Positions 53,747-64,000 of a stretch of DNA of 64,000 nucleotides are shown one piece after another. Origin of the DNA: an uncultured Luminiphilus sp. (GTDB lineage Bacteria > Pseudomonadota > Gammaproteobacteria > Pseudomonadales > Halieaceae). The position numbers and the translations under genes are program-made. The DNA lies in the NCBI GenBank assembly GCA_943789425.1, contig CALSUB010000002.1, forward strand, positions 62,001-126,000. The letters are read 5' to 3'. The notes under the pieces were generated by a model. The model was not told the DNA's origin. It searched no databases and was given only the letters and a program-made list of their open reading frames with translations. The first letter of the stretch is position 1, and each line of letters opens with the position of its first letter.

Positions 53747-53774
53747 AGTGTAACAGTAGCCGGGGGGTTGTTAA
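53747..53774 (-). promoter_or_regulatory. Candidate promoter of yicC-gmk
   Basis: On the minus strand TTAACA (53774-53769) and TACACT (53752-53747) are spaced by 16 bases, about 30 bases upstream of the yicC GTG. The -35 matches the sigma-70 consensus at five of six positions and the -10 at four of six. Confidence 0.5.
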
Positions 53775-53800
53775 CTGTTACTGAGACTTGGAGACCCGCC

Positions 53801-54535
53801 ATGGCGGCAGCATCTGATCGACCTAGTGGTCGAGCACCCAACGCAATGCGACCAATACAGTTTGAGCGGGGCTTCACTTGCCATGCTGAGGGCTCAGTGC
53901 TGGTGAGTTTTGGCCAAACTAAAGTGATCTGCACCGCCAGCGTGACGGCAGGTGTACCGCGGTTTTTACGCGGTAAGGGCGAGGGGTGGCTGACCGCAGA
54001 ATACGGTATGTTGCCGCGGTCCACTGGTTCACGGATGGACCGGGAGGCCGCGCGTGGTAAGCAGGGTGGTCGTACGGTAGAGATTCAGCGCCTGATCGGC
54101 CGGTCTCTGCGCGCCGCGTTAGATCTGACATTACTGGGTGAGCGCACGATCACGATAGATTGCGACGTCATTCAGGCGGATGGCGGCACTCGGACGGCGG
54201 CGATTTCGGGGGCTTGCGTCGCCGTTGTGGATGCGCTCAATGGCCTCCAACGATCTGGAGATCTATCGGGTGATCCGTTAAAGCACCTGATTAGCGCCGT
54301 TTCTGTGGGGGTTTGGCGGGGCATGCCTGTGGTAGACCTTGATTATGCTGAGGATTCTCGGGCTGATAGTGACATGAATGTGGTGCTCACAGAGAGTGGT
54401 GGGTTGGTTGAAGTGCAGGGCACGGCCGAAGGTGCCACCTTTACACAAGCCGAATTGACCGAATTACTGCAACTCGCTACCGCCGCAGGAGCCGATATTA
54501 ACGCTGCACAACGAGAGGCACTGAGTAAAGGCTAA
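53801..54535 (+). CDS. rph: Ribonuclease PH
   Basis: RNase PH is a phosphorolytic 3' exonuclease that trims tRNA. The 244-residue product has the family '[19 protein letters not shown]', '[20 protein letters not shown]', '[14 protein letters not shown]', '[19 protein letters not shown]' and '[12 protein letters not shown]'-like ('[15 protein letters not shown]') segments. ATG 53801 has GGAG seven bases upstream. It is divergent from yicC and ends within the 3' end of the Crc-like gene. Confidence 0.96.
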   Translation: MAAASDRPSGRAPNAMRPIQFERGFTCHAEGSVLVSFGQTKVICTASVTAGVPRFLRGKGEGWLTAEYGMLPRSTGSRMDREAARGKQGGRTVEIQRLIGRSLRAALDLTLLGERTITIDCDVIQADGGTRTAAISGACVAVVDALNGLQRSGDLSGDPLKHLISAVSVGVWRGMPVVDLDYAEDSRADSDMNVVLTESGGLVEVQGTAEGATFTQAELTELLQLATAAGADINAAQREALSKG

Positions 54536-55293
54536 AGCGTGATGTCGTAGTCAATGACGACAGGCGCATGGTGCGAAAATACCTGTGCGTCGTAGATGTG
54601 AACTGTTTTGACCGCACTCACCAAGAGCTCAGAGATAATATGGGTATCGGTTCGCATACCCCCTGCCTCATCGCCATGAGGCCACCAAGTCAGTGCATCG
54701 GGCTCGCTGTCGATCACTCTAAAAGCATCGGCGTAGCCGCTATCGTAAAGGTCCAATAACCAGCCTCGTTCGTTGGGTGACAGGCCCGGGATATTCCCAG
54801 CAGTGCCGACCTCTTCTGCGTCAGCGTGGTGTGCCATCAGCTCCCACCCGCCGCACAATATGTAGCCGCGACGTTTATGGCGCACTTTCTCTAGGTGGCC
54901 GCTTAATTGATTAAGAAAGGCCAGTTTATGTGCCATTGCTTGTTCCCCACTGAGCGCACTGGGGACCAATACAGAGCCGACACTGACCTGATCATAATCA
55001 GCCTGTATGTAGAGACCCTGAGCATCAAACTGCTCAAATCCCAGGCCCCATATGATCGCCTTGGGGATCTTTTTGCAGTAAATCGCAACGCCATTGAGCC
55101 GAGCATCCTCGAAGTGATCGAGAAAATAGGGGTGGTAATGCGCTGGAAAAAAGCGGTCACCACTCAGCGAATATTCAGAGCAACGCGTGTCCTGTAGACA
55201 GATGATGTCCGCGTCTTGCGTCCACAACCACTCAAGGCAACCGGCCTCCGCCGCGCGTTCAAGCCCCTCGACGACGAGGCTGATAATTCTCAT
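54532..55293 (-). CDS. crc: Crc-like, catalytically degenerate exonuclease III family protein
   Basis: The 253-residue product has the endonuclease/exonuclease/phosphatase fold and aligns with Pseudomonas Crc, the Hfq partner in catabolite repression ('MRIIS', '[11 protein letters not shown]', '[12 protein letters not shown]', 'WWPHGDEAG', '[10 protein letters not shown]'). Nuclease residues of true ExoIII are altered: the Asn of 'NxNG' is replaced ('SLVVEGL'), LQET is LQDT, GDMN is GGWE, and SDHAP is SHHAP. It lies between rph and pyrE as crc does in Pseudomonas. The role in Hfq-dependent repression is inference; a divergent ExoIII paralogue is the alternative. Confidence 0.8.
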   Translation of the reverse strand: MRIISLVVEGLERAAEAGCLEWLWTQDADIICLQDTRCSEYSLSGDRFFPAHYHPYFLDHFEDARLNGVAIYCKKIPKAIIWGLGFEQFDAQGLYIQADYDQVSVGSVLVPSALSGEQAMAHKLAFLNQLSGHLEKVRHKRRGYILCGGWELMAHHADAEEVGTAGNIPGLSPNERGWLLDLYDSGYADAFRVIDSEPDALTWWPHGDEAGGMRTDTHIISELLVSAVKTVHIYDAQVFSHHAPVVIDYDITL

Positions 55294-55414
55294 TGCTAGT
55301 CCTATTGTCTGAGTTCCAATAGTATACCTTCAAAGCCCCGACCCAGACCGTAACTAAGTGCTGAATTAAGCCAAAGGGGCGCCTTTCGTCGATAACCGTA
55401 TTTTGGAGTGGGTG

Positions 55415-56071
55415 GTGACAACAGCCTTGGAACAGTACCGTCAGGACTTCATTCGTTTAGCCCTCGCTTGTAACGTGTTGCAGTTCGGTGAGTTCGAGTT
55501 GAAGTCGGGCCGCCTGAGCCCTTATTTTTTTAATGCGGGTAAGTTCGCTTCAGGATCATCACTTGCCCAGCTTGGTAGGTGCTATGCGGCCGCTTTTCAG
55601 GCGGCCAATTTGCCGACTGACATGCTATTCGGGCCAGCGTACAAAGGTATTCCTTTGGTCGCGACTACCGCCATTGCCTTGGCAGATCACCATCACGTCG
55701 ATATGCCATTTGCCTTTAATCGTAAGGAAGCTAAAGCGCACGGAGAAGGTGGCGAAGTGGTTGGCGCGCCGTTAGAGGGCAAGGTACTCATCGTGGATGA
55801 CGTGATGACAGCAGGGACAGCCATTAGAGAGTCGATGGCTATTTTGGAAGCGGCTGGTGCAGCTGGTGCCGGTGTGTTGATAGGCCTTGACCGTTGTGAG
55901 CGCGGCGCGGCGGAACTCTCTGCCGTACAGCAAGTTCAGCAAGATTGGGGGCTTAAGGTGATCAGCGTCATTTCGCTCCACGACATTATCGAGTGGGTTG
56001 AGGACAACCCCGAAGCGATGGGGCATCGGGATGCGCTGCAGCGCTACCGGGACCGCTACGTTTCTGCATAA
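55415..56071 (+). CDS. pyrE: Orotate phosphoribosyltransferase
   Basis: PyrE converts orotate and PRPP to orotidine-5'-phosphate. The 218-residue protein has '[20 protein letters not shown]', '[11 protein letters not shown]', '[13 protein letters not shown]' and the PRPP loop '[17 protein letters not shown]'. GTG 55415 follows GGAG six bases upstream and starts just before the conserved '[13 protein letters not shown]'. A TTG at 55403 is an alternative. It is divergent from the crc-like gene. I see no strong attenuator. Confidence 0.95.
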   Translation: MTTALEQYRQDFIRLALACNVLQFGEFELKSGRLSPYFFNAGKFASGSSLAQLGRCYAAAFQAANLPTDMLFGPAYKGIPLVATTAIALADHHHVDMPFAFNRKEAKAHGEGGEVVGAPLEGKVLIVDDVMTAGTAIRESMAILEAAGAAGAGVLIGLDRCERGAAELSAVQQVQQDWGLKVISVISLHDIIEWVEDNPEAMGHRDALQRYRDRYVSA

Positions 56072-56244
56072 CGCTGGGAATAGGCCGCTAACGTCCGGAT
56101 TGCCAATGATGGGTGTTGCAGGCTTTTTGGCGATAGACCACCGTGACATGCCGTTATCATCGGCGCTTGTTATCCAGCGCTAGCCTGAGCGTGGCGGTTA
56201 ACGCTCGGTGATGATGGCGTTTAGCCGAGTCTGGCCCTATTGGG

Positions 56245-56868
56245 CTACGAGCTGGCCGCGGGAGGTACTGCGCGCATGAGATCTGCCCCCAGCCACTCCC
56301 ACTGATCCTGCCAATTGTCGGTGGGGCCGCTCTTAAAACCACTGCGACAAAACTGGTGTACGCGCCCTTCGGCAAACGCCATCATCAGATTGGCTGCCGT
56401 GTTGACAGACAGCCGAGGTCGACAACCCTCACGCAGTTCGGCTTCCCTCAAATACTGCCGCAGTTGGGTTTCGAGGCGTTCATAGAGCTGCGCGATGCGA
56501 TGATGAAGTTGCCGCGATTCCCCCGTCAGCGCGCCACCCGTTAGGAGCCGACTGATGCCGTGGTTTTTCTCGCAAAACTCTAGGTACAGTCGCACCAAGG
56601 CGTGGCACTGCTCTATCGCGGTCAAAGACCCCTCGCTCATTCGCCCAATACGCACAAACAGCGCTTCCTCTGCGAAGGTAATTAACGCTTCAAACATTTT
56701 GGTTTTGGAGGGAAAGTGCCGATAAAGTGCAGCCTCTGAGACGCCGACAGCCGCCGCAATTTTTGCGGTGGTGATCTTATTGTCGGGTGTTGCCTCGAGC
56801 ATCTCTGCAAGGGCTTGCAGTATCTGTTCCTTGCGCTGAGGTGCTTTAGTCTGGGTTGCGTCGGCCAT
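56245..56868 (-). CDS. slmA: Nucleoid occlusion factor SlmA
   Basis: SlmA is a TetR-type DNA-binding protein that blocks FtsZ ring formation over the nucleoid. The 207 residues have an N-terminal helix-turn-helix ('KITTAKIAAAVGVSEAALYR', 'HFPSKTKMFEAL') as in E. coli SlmA (198), and the family C-terminal half with 'QLYERLETQLRQYLREAELR'. SlmA-binding sites are spread over chromosomes and I did not find one that I could defend here. It lies between pyrE and argB on the minus strand. Confidence 0.93.
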   Translation of the reverse strand: MADATQTKAPQRKEQILQALAEMLEATPDNKITTAKIAAAVGVSEAALYRHFPSKTKMFEALITFAEEALFVRIGRMSEGSLTAIEQCHALVRLYLEFCEKNHGISRLLTGGALTGESRQLHHRIAQLYERLETQLRQYLREAELREGCRPRLSVNTAANLMMAFAEGRVHQFCRSGFKSGPTDNWQDQWEWLGADLMRAVPPAASS

Positions 56869-56941
56869 ACGCTACTGCAATTGAGATTGAGCCCTGATGC
56901 TAAAGAGTCACGCGCGTCCGTGCAAACGGTCGCCGGCGGAT

Positions 56942-57904
<963 letters not shown>

Positions 57905-57928
57905 TCACTAAACCTGTCTTGTTTGAAC

Positions 57929-59149
57929 CTAGCCTGATGTCGGGTTTGTTGCCTCAAGGTGATGAGCCACAAGGCTAACAATGCGCTCCGCAATCACCTG
58001 CTTGGTCGCCAGGGGCAGATAATGCGCTTCGTCCTCACCAATCAGGTGGACCGCGTTTTGGTCGGAGCCAAAGGTGGTGTCAGGGTCACTGACGTCATTA
58101 GCGACGATATAGTCCAGCCCTTTTTTGACTCGTTTTTCGCGAGCATGAGTGATGACGTCATTGGTCTCCGCCGCGAAGCCGATCATGAGGGTGGGCCGTT
58201 GTGAGAGTTTTGCCACCGAAGCAATGATGTCGGGGTTTTGCACGAGCGTGATGACCCGGCCTTGCCCCGCTGCCTTTTTCAGTTTTTCCGGTGCGGCTGA
58301 TTCTGGCCGATAATCAGATACTGCCGCCGCACCGATAAAAATATCGGCGTCCGGCGCACAGTGCACGGCAGCGTCATGCATCTCGAGTGCGCTGTTAACG
58401 GGCACCATGTTGACCCGGCTGAGAGGCGATAAGGAGACCGGACCTGTGATCAAGGTTACCGCGGCACCGGCGTCAACACAGGCGCGAGCCAACGCATAAC
58501 CCATTTTCCCCGAACTGTGATTACTGAGATAACGCACAGGGTCGATCGCCTCAACCGTAGGCCCTGCGGTAATCACCACTCGTTTGCCGTCCAATAAACG
58601 TGATTCAAATTGTTCGGCGATCGCGGTTGCAATCCCGTCTGGCTCGAGGAGGCGACCAGGGCCCACGTCACCGCAGGCCTGCTCCCCCGCATCTGGGCCA
58701 ATGATCTGAATACCCCGAACGATGAGTTGTTCGAGGTTATCTTGGGTCGCTTGGTTAGCCCACATCTGCTGATTCATTGCCGGCGCAACGGCGACTGGCG
58801 CTGGCGTGGCCAGCGCCACCGTAGTCAGCAAGTCATCCGCTCTGCCCTGCGCGAGCCTGGCGATGACGTCTGCGGTCCCTGGGGCGATCACCACCAGATC
58901 AGCCCAGCGGGCCAGCTCAATGTGACCCATACCGGCCTCGGCCGTTTCATCAAGCAATTCGCTATGGGTCGGTTCGCCAGACAGTGCTTGCAGTGTGAGC
59001 GGCGTGATAAATTCCTTTGCACCCCGTGACAGTATCACTCGCACAACGGCGCCCTGCTTTTTGAGCAGACGCACGAGTTCGGCGCCTTTATAAGCCGCGA
59101 TACCCCCGCTGATGGCCACGATAATGTGACGCTGGTGCAACAGACCCAT
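57929..59149 (-). CDS. coaBC: Bifunctional phosphopantothenoylcysteine synthetase/decarboxylase CoaBC (Dfp)
   Basis: CoaBC performs two steps of coenzyme A synthesis. The 406-residue product (E. coli 406) has the N-terminal flavin decarboxylase CoaC ('[17 protein letters not shown]', 'APAMNQQMW', substrate-flap '[13 protein letters not shown]') and the C-terminal CoaB ('[20 protein letters not shown]', 'KLKK', '[15 protein letters not shown]'). ATG 59149 follows GAGGTGGGG. It faces away from rpmB-rpmG. Pseudomonas-type neighbours dut and algC are not present between it and argB. Confidence 0.96.
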   Translation of the reverse strand: MGLLHQRHIIVAISGGIAAYKGAELVRLLKKQGAVVRVILSRGAKEFITPLTLQALSGEPTHSELLDETAEAGMGHIELARWADLVVIAPGTADVIARLAQGRADDLLTTVALATPAPVAVAPAMNQQMWANQATQDNLEQLIVRGIQIIGPDAGEQACGDVGPGRLLEPDGIATAIAEQFESRLLDGKRVVITAGPTVEAIDPVRYLSNHSSGKMGYALARACVDAGAAVTLITGPVSLSPLSRVNMVPVNSALEMHDAAVHCAPDADIFIGAAAVSDYRPESAAPEKLKKAAGQGRVITLVQNPDIIASVAKLSQRPTLMIGFAAETNDVITHAREKRVKKGLDYIVANDVSDPDTTFGSDQNAVHLIGEDEAHYLPLATKQVIAERIVSLVAHHLEATNPTSG

Positions 59150-59234
59150 CGGCCCCACCTCGTTACTGATGTGCCAGCACACTAGCATTTGCAGGGGTTT
59201 TTGCACACTTCAGTGGCCTCTGAGATCAGATGGC

Positions 59235-59263
59235 TTGCACCGTCAATGGCCCTCTGGTATAAA
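59235..59263 (+). promoter_or_regulatory. rpmB-rpmG promoter
   Basis: TTGCAC (59235-59240) and TATAAA (59258-59263) have an ideal 17-base spacer, and TGG before the -10 gives an extended -10. It is 35 bases upstream of the rpmB ATG. Confidence 0.75.
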
Positions 59264-59297
59264 ACGCGCCCTTTTGTTTATCTTCACGGGTAGTCTC

Positions 59298-59534
59298 ATG
59301 TCACGTGTCTGTCAGGTAACGGGGAAGCGTCCCGCGACCGGTAACAACGTTTCCCACGCAAAGAACCGCACTAAGCGTCGGTTCTTGCCAAATTTACATA
59401 ATCACCGTTTCTGGGTGGAGAGCGAGAATCGTTTCGTATCGTTGCGGCTCACTTCCAAAGGCATGCGCATTATCGACAAGCGCGGTATTGATGTTGTGTT
59501 GGCAGAGTTGCGCGCCCGCGGCGAGAAGGTTTGA
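59298..59534 (+). CDS. rpmB: 50S ribosomal protein L28
   Basis: L28 is a 78-residue basic protein of the large subunit. It starts '[20 protein letters not shown]' and continues '[20 protein letters not shown]', the family pattern and length. The frame is open further upstream but only the part from ATG 59298 resembles L28. It lies 10 bases before rpmG, and the pair shares the promoter at 59235-59263. Confidence 0.97.
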   Translation: MSRVCQVTGKRPATGNNVSHAKNRTKRRFLPNLHNHRFWVESENRFVSLRLTSKGMRIIDKRGIDVVLAELRARGEKV

Positions 59535-59544
59535 GGATTTAAAC

Positions 59545-59700
59545 ATGCGTGAAAAAATTAGAATGAATTCAACGGCGGGTACGGGACATTTTTACACGAC
59601 CGACAAGAACAAGCGCACCATGCCGGATAAACTTGAGATGAAAAAGTATGATCCAGTCGCGCGCAAGCACGTGATCTACAAAGAAGCCAAAATTAAGTAA
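59545..59700 (+). CDS. rpmG: 50S ribosomal protein L33
   Basis: L33 is a 51-residue large-subunit protein. It reads '[20 protein letters not shown]' then '[19 protein letters not shown]', matching Pseudomonas-type L33. The usual zinc-ribbon cysteines are absent, as in the C-minus form of this protein. It is followed by a clear terminator. Confidence 0.97.
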   Translation: MREKIRMNSTAGTGHFYTTDKNKRTMPDKLEMKKYDPVARKHVIYKEAKIK

Positions 59701-59724
59701 GCGTAATGCATGGCGCAACCTTCG

Positions 59725-59756
59725 AAACCCCGGCAATTGGCCGGGGTTTTTGTTTA
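59725..59756 (+). terminator. Rho-independent terminator after rpmG
   Basis: A perfect 10-base-pair stem (AAACCCCGGC and GCCGGGGTTT) around a five-base loop is followed by a T-rich tail. It ends the rpmB-rpmG transcript and is the clearest terminator in the window. Confidence 0.9.
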
Positions 59757-59835
59757 GGTGCCGGGGTTTCATGGGACTCGCCGTCGTGACGCTGATAGCC
59801 AGCGAGGGGCCCCATTTGCGGCGCCCAAACCGAAT

Positions 59836-60645
59836 ATGCCGGAACTTCCAGAAGTAGAGACCACTTGTCGGGGTATTGCGCCGCACATCATGTCGCGAGC
59901 GATTGCCCAAGTTATTGTGCGCGAACCCAGGTTACGCTGGCCGGTGCCACCCACACTGAACCAACTTTTGGCGGGGGCGCACTTCATTGGCGTCAGCAGG
60001 CGGGCAAAATATCTGCTGCTTGAAACCAATCGAGGCACCTTGATGGTCCACTTGGGTATGTCGGGTAGCCTGAGGCTGATGTTAGCTGATACTCCGCCGA
60101 TGTTTCACGACCATATCGACATTGTGCTCGACAACAAATGGTGTCTGCGGTATCACGATCCTCGGCGCTTTGGCAGCTTCCACTGGTTGCAAGGCGCGTC
60201 CCATCCCCTATTGGACTCATTGGGGCCTGAGCCGCTCACTGACGCGTTCAGCGGCCATTATTTATATCAACTCTCTCGTAAGCGGCATGTGCCGATCAAA
60301 CAGTTCGTGATGAACGGCAAAGTGGTTGTGGGCGTCGGTAATATCTATGCTAACGAAGCCTTATTTTTGGCGGGCATTCACCCCGCGCGGGCCGCAAGCC
60401 GCATTGCGGAGGCACGTTATGACGTGCTTGCGACCACGATTAAGCGAGTACTCGGTGAGGCTATTGAGCTTGGAGGTACCACGCTGAGAGATTTTGTCGG
60501 CGGAGACGGAGCGCCAGGTTATTTCGCGCAACAACTCCGCGTTTATGGCCGAGGCGGGCAGCCCTGTCGCACCTGTGGCGCATCGCTGCGAGACCTACGT
60601 CAAGGTGGGAGAGCCACGGTGTTCTGCGTAAAGTGCCAGCGTTAA
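59836..60645 (+). CDS. mutM: Formamidopyrimidine-DNA glycosylase
   Basis: MutM removes 8-oxoguanine and other oxidised purines. The 269-residue product (E. coli 269) starts '[18 protein letters not shown]' with the catalytic N-terminal Pro and following Glu. It has 'VHLGMSGSL', 'HDPRRFG', the H2TH region '[19 protein letters not shown]' and a C-terminal zinc finger with four cysteines ('CRTCG', 'FCVKCQ'). ATG 59836 was chosen on the essential N-terminal Pro. Confidence 0.97.
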   Translation: MPELPEVETTCRGIAPHIMSRAIAQVIVREPRLRWPVPPTLNQLLAGAHFIGVSRRAKYLLLETNRGTLMVHLGMSGSLRLMLADTPPMFHDHIDIVLDNKWCLRYHDPRRFGSFHWLQGASHPLLDSLGPEPLTDAFSGHYLYQLSRKRHVPIKQFVMNGKVVVGVGNIYANEALFLAGIHPARAASRIAEARYDVLATTIKRVLGEAIELGGTTLRDFVGGDGAPGYFAQQLRVYGRGGQPCRTCGASLRDLRQGGRATVFCVKCQR

Positions 60646-60688
60646 TCGCTCGAATGCTGCTTGTGCCGAGTGGCGCGGACAGAACGCT

Positions 60689-61180
<492 letters not shown>

Positions 61181-61239
61181 CTATCATGCTGAATTACCAG
61201 CCTACACAAGTCTGGAGAGGCGAACAAACGCCGATAACG

Positions 61240-61821
61240 CTAGGCTGAACGAAATTTCAGAAGCCGGAAACACACGTCGCCCGCCGTCTTCTCTCGGTAG
61301 ATCTCATAGTGCTGCTCGGGGACTGGTTCGGGTGACGAGCGACGCGTTTCGAAGTACACCAGGCCGTCTTCGCTAAGGCACTGTGAGGCAGCAACACGGC
61401 TGAGGAGAGCATTGCCCAGACCCGCCTCAAACGGGGGGTCAACAAAAACAATGTCCCATTGGGAACCCCCAGTGAGCACGGTGTCCGCCTGGCAGGTGCG
61501 CAGCGTCGCCCGCTCAGTGGCGCCCAATGAGCGCAGATTTTGTCCAATGGCATCGATGGCGTGTTGATCGGTGTCGACAAAGTCGCAGCGCTGTGCACCG
61601 CGCGATAGCGCCTCGACTCCCAGTGCGCCTGATCCGGCGCAGAGGTCGAGGCATTGGGTATCGTTCACGATAGGCGCCAACCAGTTGAACAGGGTTTCCC
61701 GCACTCGATCGGTGGTGGGCCTAAGGCTACTCTTACTCGGGAAGCTGAGCTTACGACCGCGCCAATCTCCACCGATGATACGAAGTTGTGCTTGACCCAA
61801 TGGGCGGTCACGTTGACTCAT
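61240..61821 (-). CDS. rsmD: 16S rRNA m2G966 methyltransferase RsmD
   Basis: RsmD methylates G966 of 16S rRNA. The 193-residue protein starts with a basic segment ('IIGGDWRGRKLSFP'), then 'RPTTDRVRETLFNWL', SAM motif 'LDLCAGSGALGVEALSRGA' and the catalytic 'VFVDPPFEAG'. It is divergent from ftsY, the usual rsmD/ftsY arrangement. Confidence 0.96.
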   Translation of the reverse strand: MSQRDRPLGQAQLRIIGGDWRGRKLSFPSKSSLRPTTDRVRETLFNWLAPIVNDTQCLDLCAGSGALGVEALSRGAQRCDFVDTDQHAIDAIGQNLRSLGATERATLRTCQADTVLTGGSQWDIVFVDPPFEAGLGNALLSRVAASQCLSEDGLVYFETRRSSPEPVPEQHYEIYREKTAGDVCFRLLKFRSA

Positions 61822-61919
61822 GCTGGCACCTCATTGTTGGAATGCTAGACTATCTCTGCGGCAGTATCGAGCACGTCCCAACTGCCTAGTTAGGCCCTCC
61901 CAAGTGAGAACGATGAATC

Positions 61920-62073
61920 ATGAAGTTATTCAAACGTCGCGCCAAGACTGAGTCTGGGTCTCAACCCAAGGATCAGGAAGTCGTGGTGGACGAGCAGCCC
62001 TCGGAGGCGGCCGCAGTGCCGGTAGCGCAGCAGGATGGGCTAGCAGCCAGCGTCTCCTCGGTTGCTAGCGGAT
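61920..62073 (+). other. Probable frame-separated N-terminus of FtsY
   Basis: This 50-codon frame reads 'MKLFKRRAKTESGSQPKDQE' and then becomes acidic and alanine-rich, ending at a TGA at 62071. It has the form of an FtsY N-terminal acidic domain but is in a different phase from the downstream NG domain. Dropping one base somewhere in 62044-62073 (for instance one G of the GG near 62070) would join them. The alternative is that it is a short separate frame, which I consider less likely. Confidence 0.6.
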
Positions 62074-63027
62074 GATCGCGAAGCGGTGCTGCCTGCCAAG
62101 TCTGCAGAGCCCGGCATGTTTGAGCGGTTACGAGCGGGGCTAGGCCGCAGTCGTAGCCAACTATCAGAGGGCCTGGCCAGTCTGGTTTTGGGGAAAAAGC
62201 AGCTTGATCCGGCTTTGATGGAGGAGATTGAAGAGCAGTTGATTATGGCGGATCTGGGCCTTGAGACATCAGCGCGCGTTCTTGAGCTTTTGCGTCAGCG
62301 TCTTGATCGGAAGTCGCTGTCCGCCACGGAAACGGTCATGTCCGCATTAAAAGCGACCCTCGTGGAATTGCTGATGGATCAGGAACAGCCCCTGACAACA
62401 GAGGGCCATCGTCCTTTTGTGATTCTGGTTGTGGGGGTCAACGGCGCGGGGAAAACAACAACCATTGGCAAGCTGGCCCATCGATATCAGCAGGAAGGCC
62501 GCAGTGTCATGCTGGCTGCGGGTGATACTTTTCGGGCCGCAGCGGTTGAGCAGCTCGAGGCCTGGGGTCAGCGACATGATGTTCCCGTGGTTGCGCAGCA
62601 CACGGGTGCCGATAGTGCATCGGTGCTCTACGATGCACTGCAAGCGGCGACTGCAAGAGGGGTTGATATTTTGATTGCGGATACGGCGGGCCGCTTACAG
62701 AATAAATCCCATCTTATGGATGAGTTGGCAAAAGTGGTCAGGGTCATGCGTAAGCAAAATCCTGCGGTGCCACACGAAACACTCTTGGTGTTGGATGCGG
62801 GAACGGGTCAGAACGCGGTTTCGCAGGCGCTAGAATTCGACCAGACCGTTGGTATTACGGGGGTTGCCGTGACAAAGCTGGATGGCACTGCCAGAGGTGG
62901 GGTGCTGTTTGCGATCGCGAACAAACTGAAGCGTCCGATTCGTTTCATTGGTATCGGCGAGAAAGCGGAGGATTTGCGGGACTTTTCGGCTCAAGATTTC
63001 GTTGATGGATTGCTAGATGATCAGTAG
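62062..63027 (+). CDS. ftsY: Signal recognition particle receptor FtsY (NG domain; N-terminus out of frame)
   Basis: FtsY is the SRP receptor GTPase that brings ribosome-nascent chains to SecYEG/YidC. The NG domain is complete: N domain 'FERLRAGLGRSRSQLSEGL', G1 'VGVNGAGKTTTIGKLAHRY', G2 'AAGDTFRAAAVEQLEAW', G3 'IADTAGRLQNKSHLMDEL', G4 'TKLDGTARGG'. The frame begins at a TTG (62062) with no convincing ribosome-binding site, and the likely true N-terminus lies in another phase from ATG 61920. FtsY starts the ftsY-ftsE-ftsX operon, 12 bases before ftsE. Confidence 0.92.
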   Translation: MLADDREAVLPAKSAEPGMFERLRAGLGRSRSQLSEGLASLVLGKKQLDPALMEEIEEQLIMADLGLETSARVLELLRQRLDRKSLSATETVMSALKATLVELLMDQEQPLTTEGHRPFVILVVGVNGAGKTTTIGKLAHRYQQEGRSVMLAAGDTFRAAAVEQLEAWGQRHDVPVVAQHTGADSASVLYDALQAATARGVDILIADTAGRLQNKSHLMDELAKVVRVMRKQNPAVPHETLLVLDAGTGQNAVSQALEFDQTVGITGVAVTKLDGTARGGVLFAIANKLKRPIRFIGIGEKAEDLRDFSAQDFVDGLLDDQ

Positions 63028-63039
63028 CGGGCAGTGCTG

Positions 63040-63702
63040 ATGATTGAATTCGACCGCGTCAGCCGTCGGTTTGGGCAACAAGACGCACTGCGCAATCTGA
63101 ATTTACAGATCGATGACGGTGAAATGGCGCTGCTAACCGGCCACTCTGGGGCGGGTAAAAGCACGTTATTGCGCCTTTTGTTGTTGCTGGATAGACCCAC
63201 CGGCGGTCAGATTCTCGTCGATGGGCAATCTACCAAGCAGGTTCAGGGGAATGCGGTTGGGCATTATCGGCGTCGGTTCGGCGTGGTATTTCAAGAGCAT
63301 CGACTACTCTTCGACCGCAACGTTCGTGACAATATTGCCTTACCTCTTGAAATTGCTGGATTTTCTCTCCATGACACGAACCGGAGAGTGCGGGCGGCCC
63401 TAGACAAGGTGGGGCTGTTAGCAAAGGAGCGAGCGGACCCAAATGGGCTCTCCGGCGGGGAGCAACAGCGGGTAGCGATTGCGCGCGCGGTCGTGGCGCG
63501 ACCAGAGTTTTTGATTGCAGATGAGCCCACAGGGAACCTCGATCCAGCGCTCTCTGTAGAAATCATGACGCTGTTTGAAGCCTTTAACCAAGTAGGGGTC
63601 ACCGTGTTGGTGGCGACGCATGACCTGTCATTGATTGCGCGATCGCGCCATCGGTTGATGACGCTTGCAGCGGGGCAATTGATGCAGGCCGGGGTAGCGT
63701 GA
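63040..63702 (+). CDS. ftsE: Cell division ATP-binding protein FtsE
   Basis: FtsE is the ABC ATPase that with FtsX activates septal amidases. The 220 residues have Walker A 'GHSGAGKSTLLRLLL', Q-loop 'VVFQEHRLLFDRNV', the signature 'LSGGEQQRVAIARA' and Walker B 'FLIADEPTGNLD'. I use ATG 63040 ('MIEFDRVSRRFG'), which aligns with the family start; GTG 63034 is an alternative. The stop overlaps the ftsX start by four bases. Confidence 0.96.
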   Translation: MIEFDRVSRRFGQQDALRNLNLQIDDGEMALLTGHSGAGKSTLLRLLLLLDRPTGGQILVDGQSTKQVQGNAVGHYRRRFGVVFQEHRLLFDRNVRDNIALPLEIAGFSLHDTNRRVRAALDKVGLLAKERADPNGLSGGEQQRVAIARAVVARPEFLIADEPTGNLDPALSVEIMTLFEAFNQVGVTVLVATHDLSLIARSRHRLMTLAAGQLMQAGVA

Positions 63703-64000
63703 CCCAGCCGCAAAAAAGAGACCAGGGGCATTGGGGCGCTTGGGCGGCTTGGCGTGCACAGCACCGTGCCGCTGCTAGCACTAGTTGGCAGAAATTGGTT
63801 GTTCAACCCGTTGTGACGGCTGTCACGTGGTTGGTGATTGCCATTTCATTGGCATTACCCAGCACGCTGTTGCTCACCCTAGATAACCTCAGTGCTGTCG
63901 CGGGGGGAGTGGACCGATCTCCCCAATTATCGGTGTTGTTAACGGGCGATAGTGAGTTGCCGGTGGCTGAACAATTACAGCGCATCTTGAAGAGCTGGCC
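63699..64000 (+). CDS. ftsX: Cell division protein FtsX, 5' part
   Basis: FtsX is the membrane partner of FtsE. The visible first 100 residues begin at GTG 63699 (overlapping the ftsE stop as GTGA) and show the basic cytoplasmic lead 'WRAQHRAAASTSWQKLVVQP', a transmembrane helix ('AVTWLVIAISLALPSTLLL') and the start of the periplasmic loop. The gene runs off the right edge. A short minus-strand frame over this region is a shadow. Confidence 0.88.
   Translation, partial: MTQPQKRDQGHWGAWAAWRAQHRAAASTSWQKLVVQPVVTAVTWLVIAISLALPSTLLLTLDNLSAVAGGVDRSPQLSVLLTGDSELPVAEQLQRILKSW

Overview
The window is a 64 kb chromosomal segment around the replication origin of a gammaproteobacterium. Gene content and order (fmt-rsmB-trkA, glyQS, gyrB-recF-dnaN-dnaA, rpmH-rnpA-yidD-yidC-mnmE, mnmG-rsmG-parAB-atp-glmUS, rph/crc-like/pyrE, slmA, ftsYEX) fit a Pseudomonas/Cellvibrionales-type relative. 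A marine OM60/NOR5-like or SAR92-like lineage is plausible but is inferred, not shown. Base composition looks near 50-55% G+C. I see no insertion sequence, prophage, CRISPR array, tRNA or rRNA gene.

Layout. 1-17 kb: translation and K+ uptake genes (fmt 3' end, rsmB, trkA, trkH), djlA, a lipid A acyltransferase homologue, glyQ-glyS, a frameshifted rmuC, then the leftward gyrB, recF, dnaN and dnaA. Two perfect parS sites lie inside recF. 17-22 kb: the dnaA-rpmH intergenic region with DnaA boxes, then rpmH-rnpA-yidD-yidC-mnmE. The 0.5 kb mnmE-mnmG gap carries a consensus DnaA box and a 120 bp stretch of roughly 22% G+C, and is my preferred oriC candidate. 22-37 kb: mnmG-rsmG-parA-parB, the complete atpIBEFHAGDC operon, a frameshifted glmU and glmS, then a 39-residue membrane miniprotein and a small secreted protein. 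37-46 kb: uvrD, a TakP-type TRAP transporter (dctP convergent with dctQM), a YciA-type thioesterase, yaaA, a FemAB-like protein and ubiA. 46-56 kb: recG, an NAD-binding epimerase-like gene, ridA-spoT-rpoZ-gmk-yicC, rph, a catalytically degenerate exonuclease III homologue resembling Crc, and pyrE. 56-64 kb: slmA, argB, coaBC, rpmB-rpmG, mutM, coaD, rsmD, ftsY, ftsE and the start of ftsX.

How the parts relate. DnaA, DnaN, GyrB, RecF, ParA/ParB with parS, and SlmA together cover initiation, clamp loading, segregation and nucleoid occlusion. YidC/YidD with FtsY serve membrane-protein insertion, and the atp and glmUS genes supply energy and cell-wall precursors. Most of the window is conserved housekeeping sequence. 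I did not find a large new system. The points worth checking are the origin candidate, the parS pair in recF, the Crc-like protein, the 39-residue membrane protein, and three single-base frame disruptions (rmuC, glmU, ftsY N-terminus) that may be sequence errors.
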